A DNA stretch of 64,000 nucleotides. Source: Clarkia xantiana subsp. parviflora. Lineage: Eukaryota; Streptophyta; Magnoliopsida; Myrtales; Onagraceae. Below the pieces are notes generated by a model that searched no databases, was not told where the DNA came from, and worked only from the letters and a program-made list of their open reading frames with translations. Shown here in pieces: positions 10,878 to 20,500 of this stretch. The translations under genes and the position numbers were made by a program. The stretch lies in the NCBI GenBank assembly GCA_036873135.1, contig JAPTYO010000021.1:248001-312000 (forward strand). The letters are read 5' to 3'. Each line of letters opens with the position of its first letter. Positions within the stretch are counted from its first letter, which is position 1.

Positions 10878-10910
10878 CTTGCTAGTGATAGTTAGGCTTT
10901 CTGTCCGAAG

Positions 10911-10927
10911 CCCACAGACGGCGCCAA
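10911..10927 (-). promoter_or_regulatory. Primer binding site of A
   Basis: In element sense TTGGCGCCGTCTGTGGG, one base inside the 5' LTR. The TGGCGCC core is common in Tat and Athila elements; I cannot assign the tRNA with certainty. D and F have the same site. Confidence 0.85.
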
Positions 10928-10928
10928 G

Positions 10929-11903
10929 TGTTAAGTTATGAGATCTAGGTCAACGGGGTGTCGGCTTTGATCTCACTCCTTATGGGGGATGTGTATGATC
11001 CGGTCTTCTCGAGTTGTCTTGCCTTTGTCTATGTCCTTCTTCCTTTCCTTCTTCCCTTGGTTCCTTCTCTTCTTCTCTCCCTTTGCCCTGCAAAAGGGGC
11101 AATACCAGACACGGAGGAGGGGGGGGTGGTGCCTGGTGAACCCTCTCCGATGCCTAAGTCAGAACTATATTTCTAGAGAGATAAAGCTAGAGAGATGTCA
11201 GAGCTAAATTGTTCAAATGGCCAAGATCCCCAAATGAGTTGTGAAGGTGGGGTATTTATAGGCAACGGTGTCATTAAGGTGGCTTAATGACATCGTTAAC
11301 CTCTAAACACAATTAATTAACCTTTAAGTATATAATTAAGACCTTAGGATTCGGAGGAGGTAGGCAGACTGGACCGAGCATGGGCGTCTGAGAGGGGTGT
11401 CGGGACCCTTGGGGGGGGAGGAATCCGACCCCCAAGGGTAGGGGTTGGGTGAGGGCACCCAACCCCTCCTAGGGAGGGTGGGGTTGGCCAACCCCATCCC
11501 TCCTAGGAGGGATCGGGTCAGCCGACCCGATCTCTCCTAGGAGAGATCGGGTTGGCCAACCCGATCTCTCCTAGGAGAGATCGGGTTGGCCGACCCGATC
11601 TCTCCTAGGAGAGATCGGGTCGGCTGACCCGATCTCTCCTAGGAGAGATCGGGTTGGTCCACCCGATCTCCCCTAGGGGAGATCGGGTTGGCTGACCCGA
11701 TCTCCCCTAGGGGAGGTCGGGTGTGGCCACCCGACCTCACCTAGGTGAGTTCTTCGTTGTCGGACGGGCGCTTCGGCCCCGTCCGAGCCGTTGGTGTTCT
11801 CGCGAAGTGTCCGGGTTGAAGTTTCGATTTGCAATCATAAATAGGACGATAAAAATACAACGGTTCGGAAGTCAACGGGTTCAAATTGGGCGTATATCCA
11901 TCA
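10929..11903 (-). repeat. 5' LTR of A (975 bp)
   Basis: Second copy of 1784..2758, same length and, by eye, same sequence, including the palindrome array at 11456..11749. It is followed by TSD GTTAG at 11904..11908. In element sense it drives pol. Confidence 0.95.
11456..11749. repeat. Palindrome array in the 5' LTR U3 of A
   Basis: Same nine CCTAGG-centred palindromes as at 2311..2604, in the same order. Confidence 0.95.
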
Positions 11904-11908
11904 GTTAG
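11904..11908. repeat. TSD of A, right copy (GTTAG)
   Basis: Matches 1779..1783. Confidence 0.93.
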
Positions 11909-13313
11909 TGTCGTGACCGCTAGCGCGGTGGAACCGACAGTAACGATCGGTACGGGATCTCATAAACTCTCCTTCCTTCTTCGGGGGGTACCTAGAGATA
12001 CCCTTTCGATCCATGACTGCTAACACCTCCGTCATGGAGCTGTTCAGAGGGATGCTATAGTCCTCCCGCTTATCCTTCCTCGGGGGACGCCTGTCCTCCC
12101 TTCGATCATAACGACCTCGAGTCCGACTGCCCTCGGACTTATCCTTCCGCTTATGGTCGTCCACTGGCTTGAGCGACTGCTTGCCCCTGTTCGACTTTGG
12201 GGGCTCGAGCTCTCCGGCAGCTATTTTCGACTCTTGCACGTCGATTTGCTGCTTCACCCTCTTCTGCATTGCCTCCATGTTCCACACAGCCTTCTCAGCC
12301 ACGATGTGCATCAGGTCGGAACCATAGGGGGCTGTCAGGTTCCGAAGGAAGGTACGGATGGTCTCACCCTCCGATATCTCTTCATCAATCTCCGCCATGC
12401 TGGCAGTATATCGCTGGTAATAGTGCGCCAGCGACTCATCGGGCCTCTGCACCACCTGGGCCAAGGACCTCACACTCTTCAGGAGACGTCGACGACCCTG
12501 ATACTGCTGAATGAAACGGTCATGCATGTCGGCCCAGCAGGTGATGCACCCTGGGGGCAGGCTGAAGAACCAGGTCAGGGCCCTCTCACCCAGCGTGTTC
12601 GGGAACAACACACACACGATATCGTCGTTCGGGGCTCTGCCAAGACATGCCATGAGGTGCTTCTGGACATGACGAACTGGATCCCCTTCGCCATCATACT
12701 CCTTCACTGTGGGGATACCCAGCCCTGGCGGGGCGAGGGTGTCTACTAGTCGGGGAACGAAGGGATGAGTGTATCGATCCCTCAGTTCCGACATCATCGG
12801 CTTCTACTCCCCCAGGCAGATGTTCACGGTCTTCACCACCTGATCAGGGGTGATGGGACCATTGAGGGGAATGGTCCTGTGTTGCACTGGTCCTGGCCCG
12901 TCGACCACAAATCGCTCTGACTGCGCAGGCTCCTTTCCCTTATCCTGGCTTCTAGGTTGGGCCTCCTGCACATTCTGAACCTCCGCTGGCGGGGGCACCT
13001 CCTCATGCCTCTTGGCCGCCTCTCTCCGCTCTAAGAGGGCCTCCACGGCCGCCAAAAACATCGGCATGGCATCCGCCACAGCCTTTGCCAAGTCCGCGTT
13101 TGGAGGAGCATCCTCCTCCCTATTCTCTTGGTGCTGAGCAGCATCTTCGGGGACTTCGTTGTGCCCCCCTATCTGGGAGACCTAAGCAGGGAGATTCTGG
13201 TCCTCAGCACACTCCGGTGGCGAATTCAGAGTCGTCCCAGCATGATGACGGGAACCACCAGATTGTCCTTGCCTCCTCTGCTTACCAGCCGCCATTGAAC
13301 GAGTAGAAGTCAT
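11909..13313 (-). pseudogene. gag: E gag, broken
   Basis: Gag forms the virus-like particle. The start chosen is the ATG at 13313, 38 nt inside the LTR, matching the gag starts of D and F. Visible parts: Gln/Glu-rich N-terminus; the retrotransposon gag core from TIKEYDGEGDP (about 12700) through RALTWFFSLP to FIQQYQGRR (about 12490); a basic stretch; and the zinc-knuckle-like CRFHRASGHDTN at the A junction, whose final HC falls beyond A. Stops are TAG at 13182..13184 (GAG in F) and TAG at 12804..12806 (CAG in F). The frame is otherwise open. Confidence 0.9.
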
Positions 13314-13333
13314 ACTAGCTTTTTGTCACGCTT

Positions 13334-13350
13334 CCCACAGACGGCGCTAA
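13334..13350 (-). promoter_or_regulatory. Mutated primer binding site of E
   Basis: Reads TTAGCGCCGTCTGTGGG, with A for G at the third base compared with A, D and F. The change is in a TGG trinucleotide and fits cytosine deamination on the other strand. Confidence 0.8.
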
Positions 13351-14059
13351 TGTTGGATCACGGTGGAACTCCGGTACGGTCTTGACAGCGATCCGAGCTC
13401 CTTTGCTCCACGTAATCCTGCAAGAGGGGATGGACCGGGCGGTGACCCAGAATCCCTCTCCGATGCTTAAATGAGTATCTCGTATAAACTGGTAAGCAAG
13501 AGTCTCAGTATGTCAACGTATGTGATCGGAGGTAACCTCTGCCCTTTTATAGGCGGAGAGGTACCTCAGTTACCTGGTGAACCGTTGGGGAGGTTAGCCC
13601 ATATTCCGCGTATCTCGGCCACGATCCCGCCTATCTAGGCCATGATCTCGCTTATCTCGGCCACGCTCCGCGTATCTCGGCCACGATCTCGCCTATCTAG
13701 GCCATGATCTCGCTTATCTCGGCCACGCTCCGCGTATCTCGGCCTCAACCTCTGATAGCAAGTCCCGACTAATATCGGGGACTCCAGAGTTATCTAATTG
13801 TGTCACCGCTCGGGGCCCCTCGTCATCGTGACAGGGCCAATCGTTCTCAGGGATTCATCATCGGGGCTTACTTAAAGGCATCTCATCGGGAGCGTCCAGC
13901 TCGCCTATCAGGACCGACTCTGTCGGGACCTTTCACCATCGGGACTCCCTCTGTCGGGACCCTTCGCCTTGGTCACCTTGACCTCCTTTTAGGGCCCAGT
14001 GGGCCTGTTCACCGTTTCCTCACCGTTAAAGGGCCTAACGGCCATAGCGAAACCCATCA
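13351..14059 (-). repeat. 5' LTR of E (709 bp)
   Basis: In element sense it starts TGATGGGTTTCGC and ends GTGATCCAACA. It is homologous to the LTRs of F (698 bp) and D (690/666 bp). A sense TATA box (CTATAAAAGGGC) lies at about 13541..13552. Confidence 0.92.
13600..13745. repeat. About 20-bp tandem units in the U3 of E
   Basis: Seven or so units of the type CGCGTATCTCGGCCACGCTC, with a higher-order duplication of about 60 bp. A shorter, more degenerate form is in both LTRs of F (38430..38552 and 46765..46887). D has only one recognisable unit. Confidence 0.85.
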
Positions 14060-14845
14060 GCGGCCACCTAGTGAACACGAGAGTCGGTGAACTAAAGGTG
14101 AACTCTACCATCCCCATCGCTTATACCCTTAGTCTGACTCAACCGGAATCCAAGATGTGGTCACTTGGCCGTTTTCTTTGGCACTACGCTCGTACGCCGG
14201 GAAGCGAGCATTGAGCCAGACCATAGGTATAAGTTCTGAGTCCATGAGGATACTTTGGATGCTTCATAAGACATCCGGGATCAATCACACGCTCAAGGTG
14301 AAGAAGTATGCGCCCTTTGGATCACAAGGATTCTAGCTAGCACAACCGAGTATGACCCCGTGGTCGTATATGGCACGCGCATTATGAAGCACGCGTCGAT
14401 AGCACACCTGGTGAAGCCAGGGATGGGATATGTCAATAATGCTATCGCAGAATCTCTCATCCGGCCTTGAATGTGATATAGTGATGGACAAAGTCCAACT
14501 CGGCGATTTACAAAACGAAGATTAAGTCATGCTGTTAAGCGTGACAATGTTATCATTTTGCTTAATCAGGTTTACCCCCTTGATTCTTAGCCAATCTTGT
14601 TGTGGTAGAGGTCCCTCTTTCCTAACAAGATGATCGTGCCTGTGTGACGAGGCAAGGTTCACATTCGACATAATTTTGGTGGAAGAATTTTACTTCTTCC
14701 TACGACTTAGTTTATGGACCGTAAAATCCGATGTTGTTAATCATTATGACGTCGATAAATCATAAACTCAAATTGCAATTCTTTTATTCAATTGAAATAT
14801 CATTTCAAATGTCAAAATGTTATCACTTTTTACAAGACACACAGT
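14060..14845 (-). other. H: 3' untranslated region, no gene seen
   Basis: The sequence between the copia RNase H stop and the E insertion has no open frame of note and no LTR end that matches the 5' LTR, so E probably landed in the 3' UTR. Confidence 0.55.
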
Positions 14846-16137
14846 TTAAGCCCTACGTAATCCAAGCAGTTTTACGTGCTTTTCAAAAATCTCCCTACGT
14901 AACGGCTTAGTTAAAGGGTCTGCGACCATATTTTCTGTAGGCAAGTATTCTAAAGCGGTTATGTTGTCTTTCAGAACAGATTTAGCATAATTGTATTTCA
15001 CATCAATGTGCTTTGTCCTACTATGGTACTTTGGATTCTTAACTGCCGCAATGGCCGCCTGATTGTCGGAGTACACCTTCACAGGTTCACTCTTCTTGTC
15101 GGTGCCAAATAATGCAGTAAGAAGCCTTTTCAGCCAGACCGCTTCTTGTGCGTTTTTTGAGAGGGCAACGAAATCCGATTCCATAGTGGAAAGTGCGACA
15201 CACGATTGCTTCTTTCTTACTCATGATATGACAGCATTAGCAAGGAGGAAAACTCCTCCTGTGATGGACTTACGATCATCCGGATCGCCACCGTGGTCGG
15301 CGTCAATATAACCGGTCAATTCGAGCCGATCGCCCTCATAGCACAGAACGTAGTCGGAAGTACCTTTCAGATATCTGATAATTCGTTTTACGGCCTTTAG
15401 ATGTTGATAACTAGGATCTGAATGGAATCTTGCTACTAGGCCCACAGCGTAACAGATACTCCCTACCATGCTCAGATACTCTACACTCTTCATCTGTTCA
15501 CGCTCCTGCTGGTTTTTCGGGCCAACACGCTTCGATTGCGTGCACCCGAACACAACCGGCGTATCCACGGGTTTAGCATCCAGCATTCGGAATCTTTTCA
15601 ACAGTTTGTTGATATATGATTCCTGAGATAGACATAATCTCTGGGTGGCACGATCTCGGGCAATTTTGATGCCTAAGATGTACGTGGCCTCTCCCATGTC
15701 TTTCATCTCGAATGCTGATGCTAACCAGGACTTTAATTTATTCATGAAACTCATATCGTTCGCAACAATGAGTATATCATCCACGTATAGTGTTATGATG
15801 ACATACTTAGACCCGGAGGTCTTAGTGTATATGTAGGGATCCTTGTGAAGATTCACGAATCCGTTTCCATCAATTTCCTCGTGGAATCTGCGATACCATT
15901 GCCGAGACGATTGTTTAAGACCGTATATAGATCTTTGGAGTTTGCAAACTTTACGTTCTTTGCCAGGAGTAATGAAACTCTCCGGCTGCTCCATATAGAT
16001 CTCTTTCTCCAGTTATACTTGGAGAGGTTTGGTCTTAATGTCCATTTGATGCATGCTCGAGTTCGAGACTTGCAGTCATGGGCAAGGACGGCCCTGACTA
16101 TGGTGTAACGCATAGTCGGTGAGTCGGTCTTTATCAA
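14846..16137 (-). pseudogene. pol: H copia reverse transcriptase and RNase H, broken
   Basis: The RT half (about 15221..16050) has EIYMEQPESF, KLQRSIYGLKQ, the catalytic YVDDILIVAND (about 15760..15795) and SMVGSICYAVG. RNase H (14846..15184) has ESDFVALS, YSDNQAAI, RTKHIDVKYN and the terminal ADPLTKPL. A TGA at 15221..15223 replaces the Trp usual after the AIS motif, separating the two parts. Upstream of about 16000 the frame is scrambled: the motif normally read as DVKTAFLNG is only partly visible. Copia-type enzymes make cDNA from element RNA; this copy cannot. Confidence 0.9.
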
Positions 16138-16815
16138 AGTTCATTCTATGAATTTGGGTATATCCTTTCGCAATTATTCGAGTTTTGCACAACTCAGAAT
16201 TTCCACCAGAAGTGAATTCTTAGATTTCACTTTCTAGTTCTGTGGTTAACAGATAAATCAACTAAAGACTAAAATTGAATTAGTTCTTATTTAGGCAATT
16301 TCATCCTCAATTGTTTTCCTTCATTCCCTCGTTTTGAGGTCCTTCCATTACTTGCTGAACCGTCACTGGTTCAAGAACGAACATCAAGATGTTTAACACA
16401 TCTCGTTTGATGGGATACTTCTCGAAAGAAGTTCGTTGCCTTTGACTATGTCTAGGCACGTTAATCTCATGTATTAGTCTGATCGTTACTCCCACTCGGA
16501 ATAATGCTTCTTATTGGGGCATTACTCCCACTGGGAACAATGGTGGTGGTTGAACTTACTTGGAATATCCTCTCGGTCTCGGGATTCTACCTCCGAGATG
16601 TATTCCTCGATCACTAGGATCTGGAACCAAGTTGGTCGTTCCACTCCACTAGGAAAAAATGGGTAGTTGAAATAGTTCATTATCATGATTATCAGGTCCG
16701 ACTTGATTCGCATTTTGAAATTTAGTGATGATTATGTGTGAGGGGGAGTGAACCCTCTCACTGGATTTATTATGAAGACGTTTCCATCATCATTTACCAA
16801 ATCAATCATCAATTC
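16138..16815 (-). other. H: degenerate pol segment left of D
   Basis: No long frame. Pieces such as an acidic stretch on the minus strand around 16560..16640 may be remains of the integrase to RT linker of copia pol. No D-D-E integrase motifs found. Confidence 0.4.
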
Positions 16816-16820
16816 TCCCA
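16816..16820. repeat. TSD of D, left copy (TCCCA)
   Basis: Matches 27994..27998; the two flanks join into continuous H sequence. Confidence 0.93.
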
Positions 16821-17510
16821 TGATGGGTTTCGATACAGCCGTTAGGCCCATTAACGACGACTAAACGGAGAAGTAGGCCCACTGGGCCCCAAAAGAGGCT
16901 TAGAAGACCAATACGAGGGGACCCGACAAAGTCGGTCCCGACATACGAGCTGAACGCTCCCGATGACATGCCTTTAAGTAGGCCCCGATAATATGCTTTG
17001 AGTAGGCCCCGACGATATGCCTTTGAGTAGGCCCCGATGATATGCCTTTGAGTAGGCCCCGATATTGAATCCCTGAGAAGCTGGCCCTGTCCCGATGACG
17101 AGGGGCCCCGAGCGGTGACCAAAGGAGATAACTCTGGAGTCCCCGACATCCGTCGGGACTTGCCACCAGATAACGAGGTCGAGAAACACGCCCACTATCA
17201 ACATAGTGGGGAAGTGGCCTGAAAAGACGGAACGTGGGCTACTGGCCGAGATAAACGGAACGTGGCAGTTATCTCAACAGGTAACTGAGGTGACCCCTCC
17301 CCTATATAAAGGAAGGAGTTACCTCAGGATTGATACGTTCATACTTACATACTCATACTTGTTTGCCAGTCTATACCGAGATACTCATTTAAGCATCGGA
17401 GAGGGATTCTGGGTCACCGCCCGGTCTATCCCCTTCTTGCAGGATTACTTGGAGCGAAGGAGTTCGGACTTCCGTCAAGAACGTACCGGAGTTCCAACCG
17501 TGATCCAACA
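16821..17510 (+). repeat. 5' LTR of D (690 bp)
   Basis: It starts TGATGGGTTTCG and ends GTGATCCAACA. The TATA box CTATATAAAGG is at 17302..17312. It has one more copy of the 24-bp unit containing ATATGCCTTTGAGTAGGCCCC than the 3' LTR. Confidence 0.95.
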
Positions 17511-17527
17511 TTGGCGCCGTCTGTGGG
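17511..17527 (+). promoter_or_regulatory. Primer binding site of D
   Basis: TTGGCGCCGTCTGTGGG directly after the LTR; identical to the sites of A and F. Confidence 0.88.
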
Positions 17528-17546
17528 AACGAAGCGAAAAGCAAAA

Positions 17547-20500
17547 ATGGCTTCTACCCGATCGATGGCTGGCAAGCAAAAGAAGAGACAAGGAAAATCC
17601 AGCGGTTCCCGCCACCCTGCTGGAACTCTGAATTCAGGGCCGCCGGAGCGCACTGTTGATCGGAATGATACTCCCCCTGCTGTTTCCCAAACAAGGGGGC
17701 ATCATGATGATCGCGAAGATTCCATTTGAAACTCATCGGAGAGCCGGGAAGAGATCCCAAGGAGGGACCAGGATGCACCGGCAAAACCGGACTTGGCAAA
17801 GGCTGTGATGGATGCCATGCCAGTATTTTTGGAAGCTATGGAGGCTCTCTTGGACCGAAGGGAGGCCGCCAAGAAGCAAGAGGAGGAGTTGCCTCCGCCC
17901 CCGCCGATGGAGAATCGGGACGGGCAGGAAGCCCAACCCGAGCACCAGGACAAGGGCAAGGAGCCCGCTCAGTCGGAGCAGTTCGTGATTGATGGGCCTG
18001 GACCGGTGCAACATAGGACCATCCCTCTTAGTGGTCCTATCACCCCCGACCAGGTGGTGAAGATTGTGAACATCTGTATGGGAGACCAGAAAAAGATGAT
18101 GTCGGAGCTGAGGGATCGATCAACTCATCCCTTCGTCCCCCGATTGGTGAACACTACTGCCCCGCCAGGGCTGGGTATCCCGACAATCAAGGAGTATGAT
18201 GGCGAGGGAGATCCAGTTCGTCATGTCCAGAAGCATGTCATGGCTTGTTTAGGCAGAGCCCCGAATGATGACATAGTGTGCGTTTTATTCCCAGGCACAC
18301 TTGGTGAGAGGGCCCTGACGTGGTTCTTCAGCCTTCCCCCAGGGTGCATCTCTAGCTGGACCCAAATGCATGATCTGTTCATCCAACAATACCAGGGCCG
18401 TCGGCGTCTCTTGAAAAGCGCGAGGTCCCTGGCTGAGGTGGTACAGAGGCCCGACGAATCTTTTGCGCATTACTACCAGAGGTACACTTCCAGCGTGGCC
18501 GAGATCGATGAAGAAATGTTGGAGGGAGAGACCATCCGCACCTTCATTCGGAACCTGACAGCACTATATGGTTCCGACCTGATGCACAGCGTGGCTGAGA
18601 AGGCTGTGTGGAACATGGAGGCGTTGCAGAAAAGGGTGAAGCAACAAATCGACAAGCAGGAGTCGAATATAGCTGCTGGAGACCTTGACCCTCCGAAATC
18701 AAACAAGGGGAAGCAGTCGTTCAAACCCTCGGACGATCGCAGAAGGAAAGACAAACACGAGAACAGTCGGGGTCGAGGCCGTCCCGATCGGAGGGAAGAC
18801 AAGCGTCCCTCGAAGTCGGACAAGCGGGAGGACCACTATACTCCCCTCATTTGTTCTATGGGTGCTGTGTTAGCAGTGATGGACCGACAGGGTATCGCCA
18901 GGTATCCCCCGAAGAAGGATGGAGAGTTCATGGGAGCTCGCACCGATCGTTTTTGTCGTTTCCATCGTGCCAATGGTCACGACACTAACCATTGTCGGGA
19001 GTTGAAGAAGGAGATTGAGAAGCTAATCCAGAGTGGGAAGCTTAAGGAATTTGTGGCTGGGCAACAGGGCCGATCCCGTTCCCGGTCCCGATCGCGGTCC
19101 CGTTCCCGATCCTGTGGTCGATCCCCGAAGAAGGATAAGCCTGAGTCCTCCAATGCCCGCAAGGAGAAGCGGGGGACAATTAATGTGATTCATGGGGGAC
19201 TTGCTGCAGGAGGAGATACTACGGCAGCTCGGGAGGTCTATGCTTCTCGGATTCCCGTCGCTGTGGTGCTAGGCAAGAGGGCCCAAAATTGGACTCCGAA
19301 AGAAGAAATGGTGATTCCCTTTTCAGCGGAGGACCTGATAGGTGTGGAGACCTCACACGATGATGCCTTGGTCGTGACCCTGAACGTGGACGGGTACGAG
19401 ATGAAGCGAATCCTAATTGATGGAGGGAGGTCCTCCGATATTCTGTTCATGGACGCACTACAGGCCATGGGAAAAACCAAGAAGGACTTGAAGCCTACGG
19501 ACTTCCCGATGGTTGGATTTTCAGGCTCTACCTCTTACCAGGTGGGGATGATTACCTTACCGGTCGAGTTCAGAAGTGGCTGGAAGTCGGAGAAGAGAAA
19601 TGTGGAGTTCGTGGTGGTCGAGTCTGCGCGGACCTACAACGCCATTATCGGGAGGACTACCATCAACCCGCTGGGGGCAGTTGCCTCAACTGTCCATCAG
19701 AAGCTGAAGTTCCCGACCGACCATGGAATCAGGGAGGTTCAGGGCGATCAGATAGCCTCCAGGAGGTGCTACGTCAATGCCACTCGAAGGAGGAATCGGG
19801 AGGCTATGAATGTTTTCCAGACTGATGCTGATCCCCGAGAGGAGTTTGGGCGTCCCGCCCCGATGGAGGACTTGAAGGAGGTTGAGATCGATGGACCTCA
19901 AAGAAAGGTGAAAATCGGGTCCGCTCTGTCGGAGGAGACGGCCCGAGAACTGATTGATCTATTGAAGGAGTTTAAGGAGCTGTTCGCCTGGTCCCCGAGT
20001 GACATGCCAGGAATCAGCCCCGACGTGATTACTCACGAGCTGAAGATTGATCCCACGATCAAGCCGATTACACAGAGAAGGCGCCCGATGGGTGCCGACA
20101 AGAAGATCGCGATCCAGCAAGAGGTGGGCAGGTTGCTCGATGCTGGATTCATTAAGGAGCTCCGATTCCAGACCTGGTCGCAAACCCAGTCCTGGTGAAG
20201 AAGAGCAATGGTAAGTGGCGGATGTGTGTTAATTTCCGCGACCTGAACAAAGCATGCCCGAAAGATTGTTATCCGCTCCCGAGGATCGACCAGCTGGTGG
20301 ATGCCACATCGGGACATGAGTTGTTGAGCTTTATGGATGCCTACTCCGGCTACAACCAGATCAATATGTCCAAGGAGGATGCCCCTCACACTGCTTTTTA
20401 TGCTGATAGTGACATCTATCACTATGATGTTATGCCCTTTGGACTGATCAATGCAGGTGCAACTTATCAAAGGATGGTGAACAAACTGTTTGGGGACATG

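Larger units (their letters stand above)
1784..11903 (-). mobile_element. Element A: complete gag-less Tat-lineage retrotransposon
   Basis: This element of 10120 bp has two 975-bp LTRs starting TG and ending CA, a 5-bp TSD, a primer site TTGGCGCCGTCTGTGGG next to the right (5') LTR, and an intact 1308-codon pol on the minus strand. There is no gag between primer site and pol: the leader is 51 nt. Between pol and the 3' LTR (left) lie a hypervariable 3' region with two kinds of tandem repeat, and a spliced antisense gene on the plus strand. The two LTRs have equal length and I found no difference between them by eye, so the insertion is young. It has all ends needed for movement but should depend on Gag from another element. 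Confidence 0.95.
1..14059 (-). mobile_element. Element E: Ty3/gypsy Tat-lineage retrotransposon, 5' part, interrupted by A
   Basis: The 5' LTR is at 13351..14059, gag at 11909..13313, and protease plus reverse transcriptase at 1..1778, all on the minus strand. Element A (1784..11903) interrupts it inside the gag zinc knuckle. The rest of pol and the 3' LTR lie left of the window, so its target duplication cannot be checked; the 5 bases after the LTR, GCGGC, are the predicted one. It is closely related to D and F. It carries at least five premature stops and a mutated primer site, so it is a fossil. E lies in the 3' part of copia element H. Confidence 0.9.

Noticed and set aside
13351..13365. 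LTR start TGTTGGATCACGG of E taken as the missing 3' LTR of copia H (TGTTGGATTACGG)
   Set aside because: Similarity stops after about 13 bases; the rest matches the LTRs of D and F and adjoins a gypsy primer site and gag.
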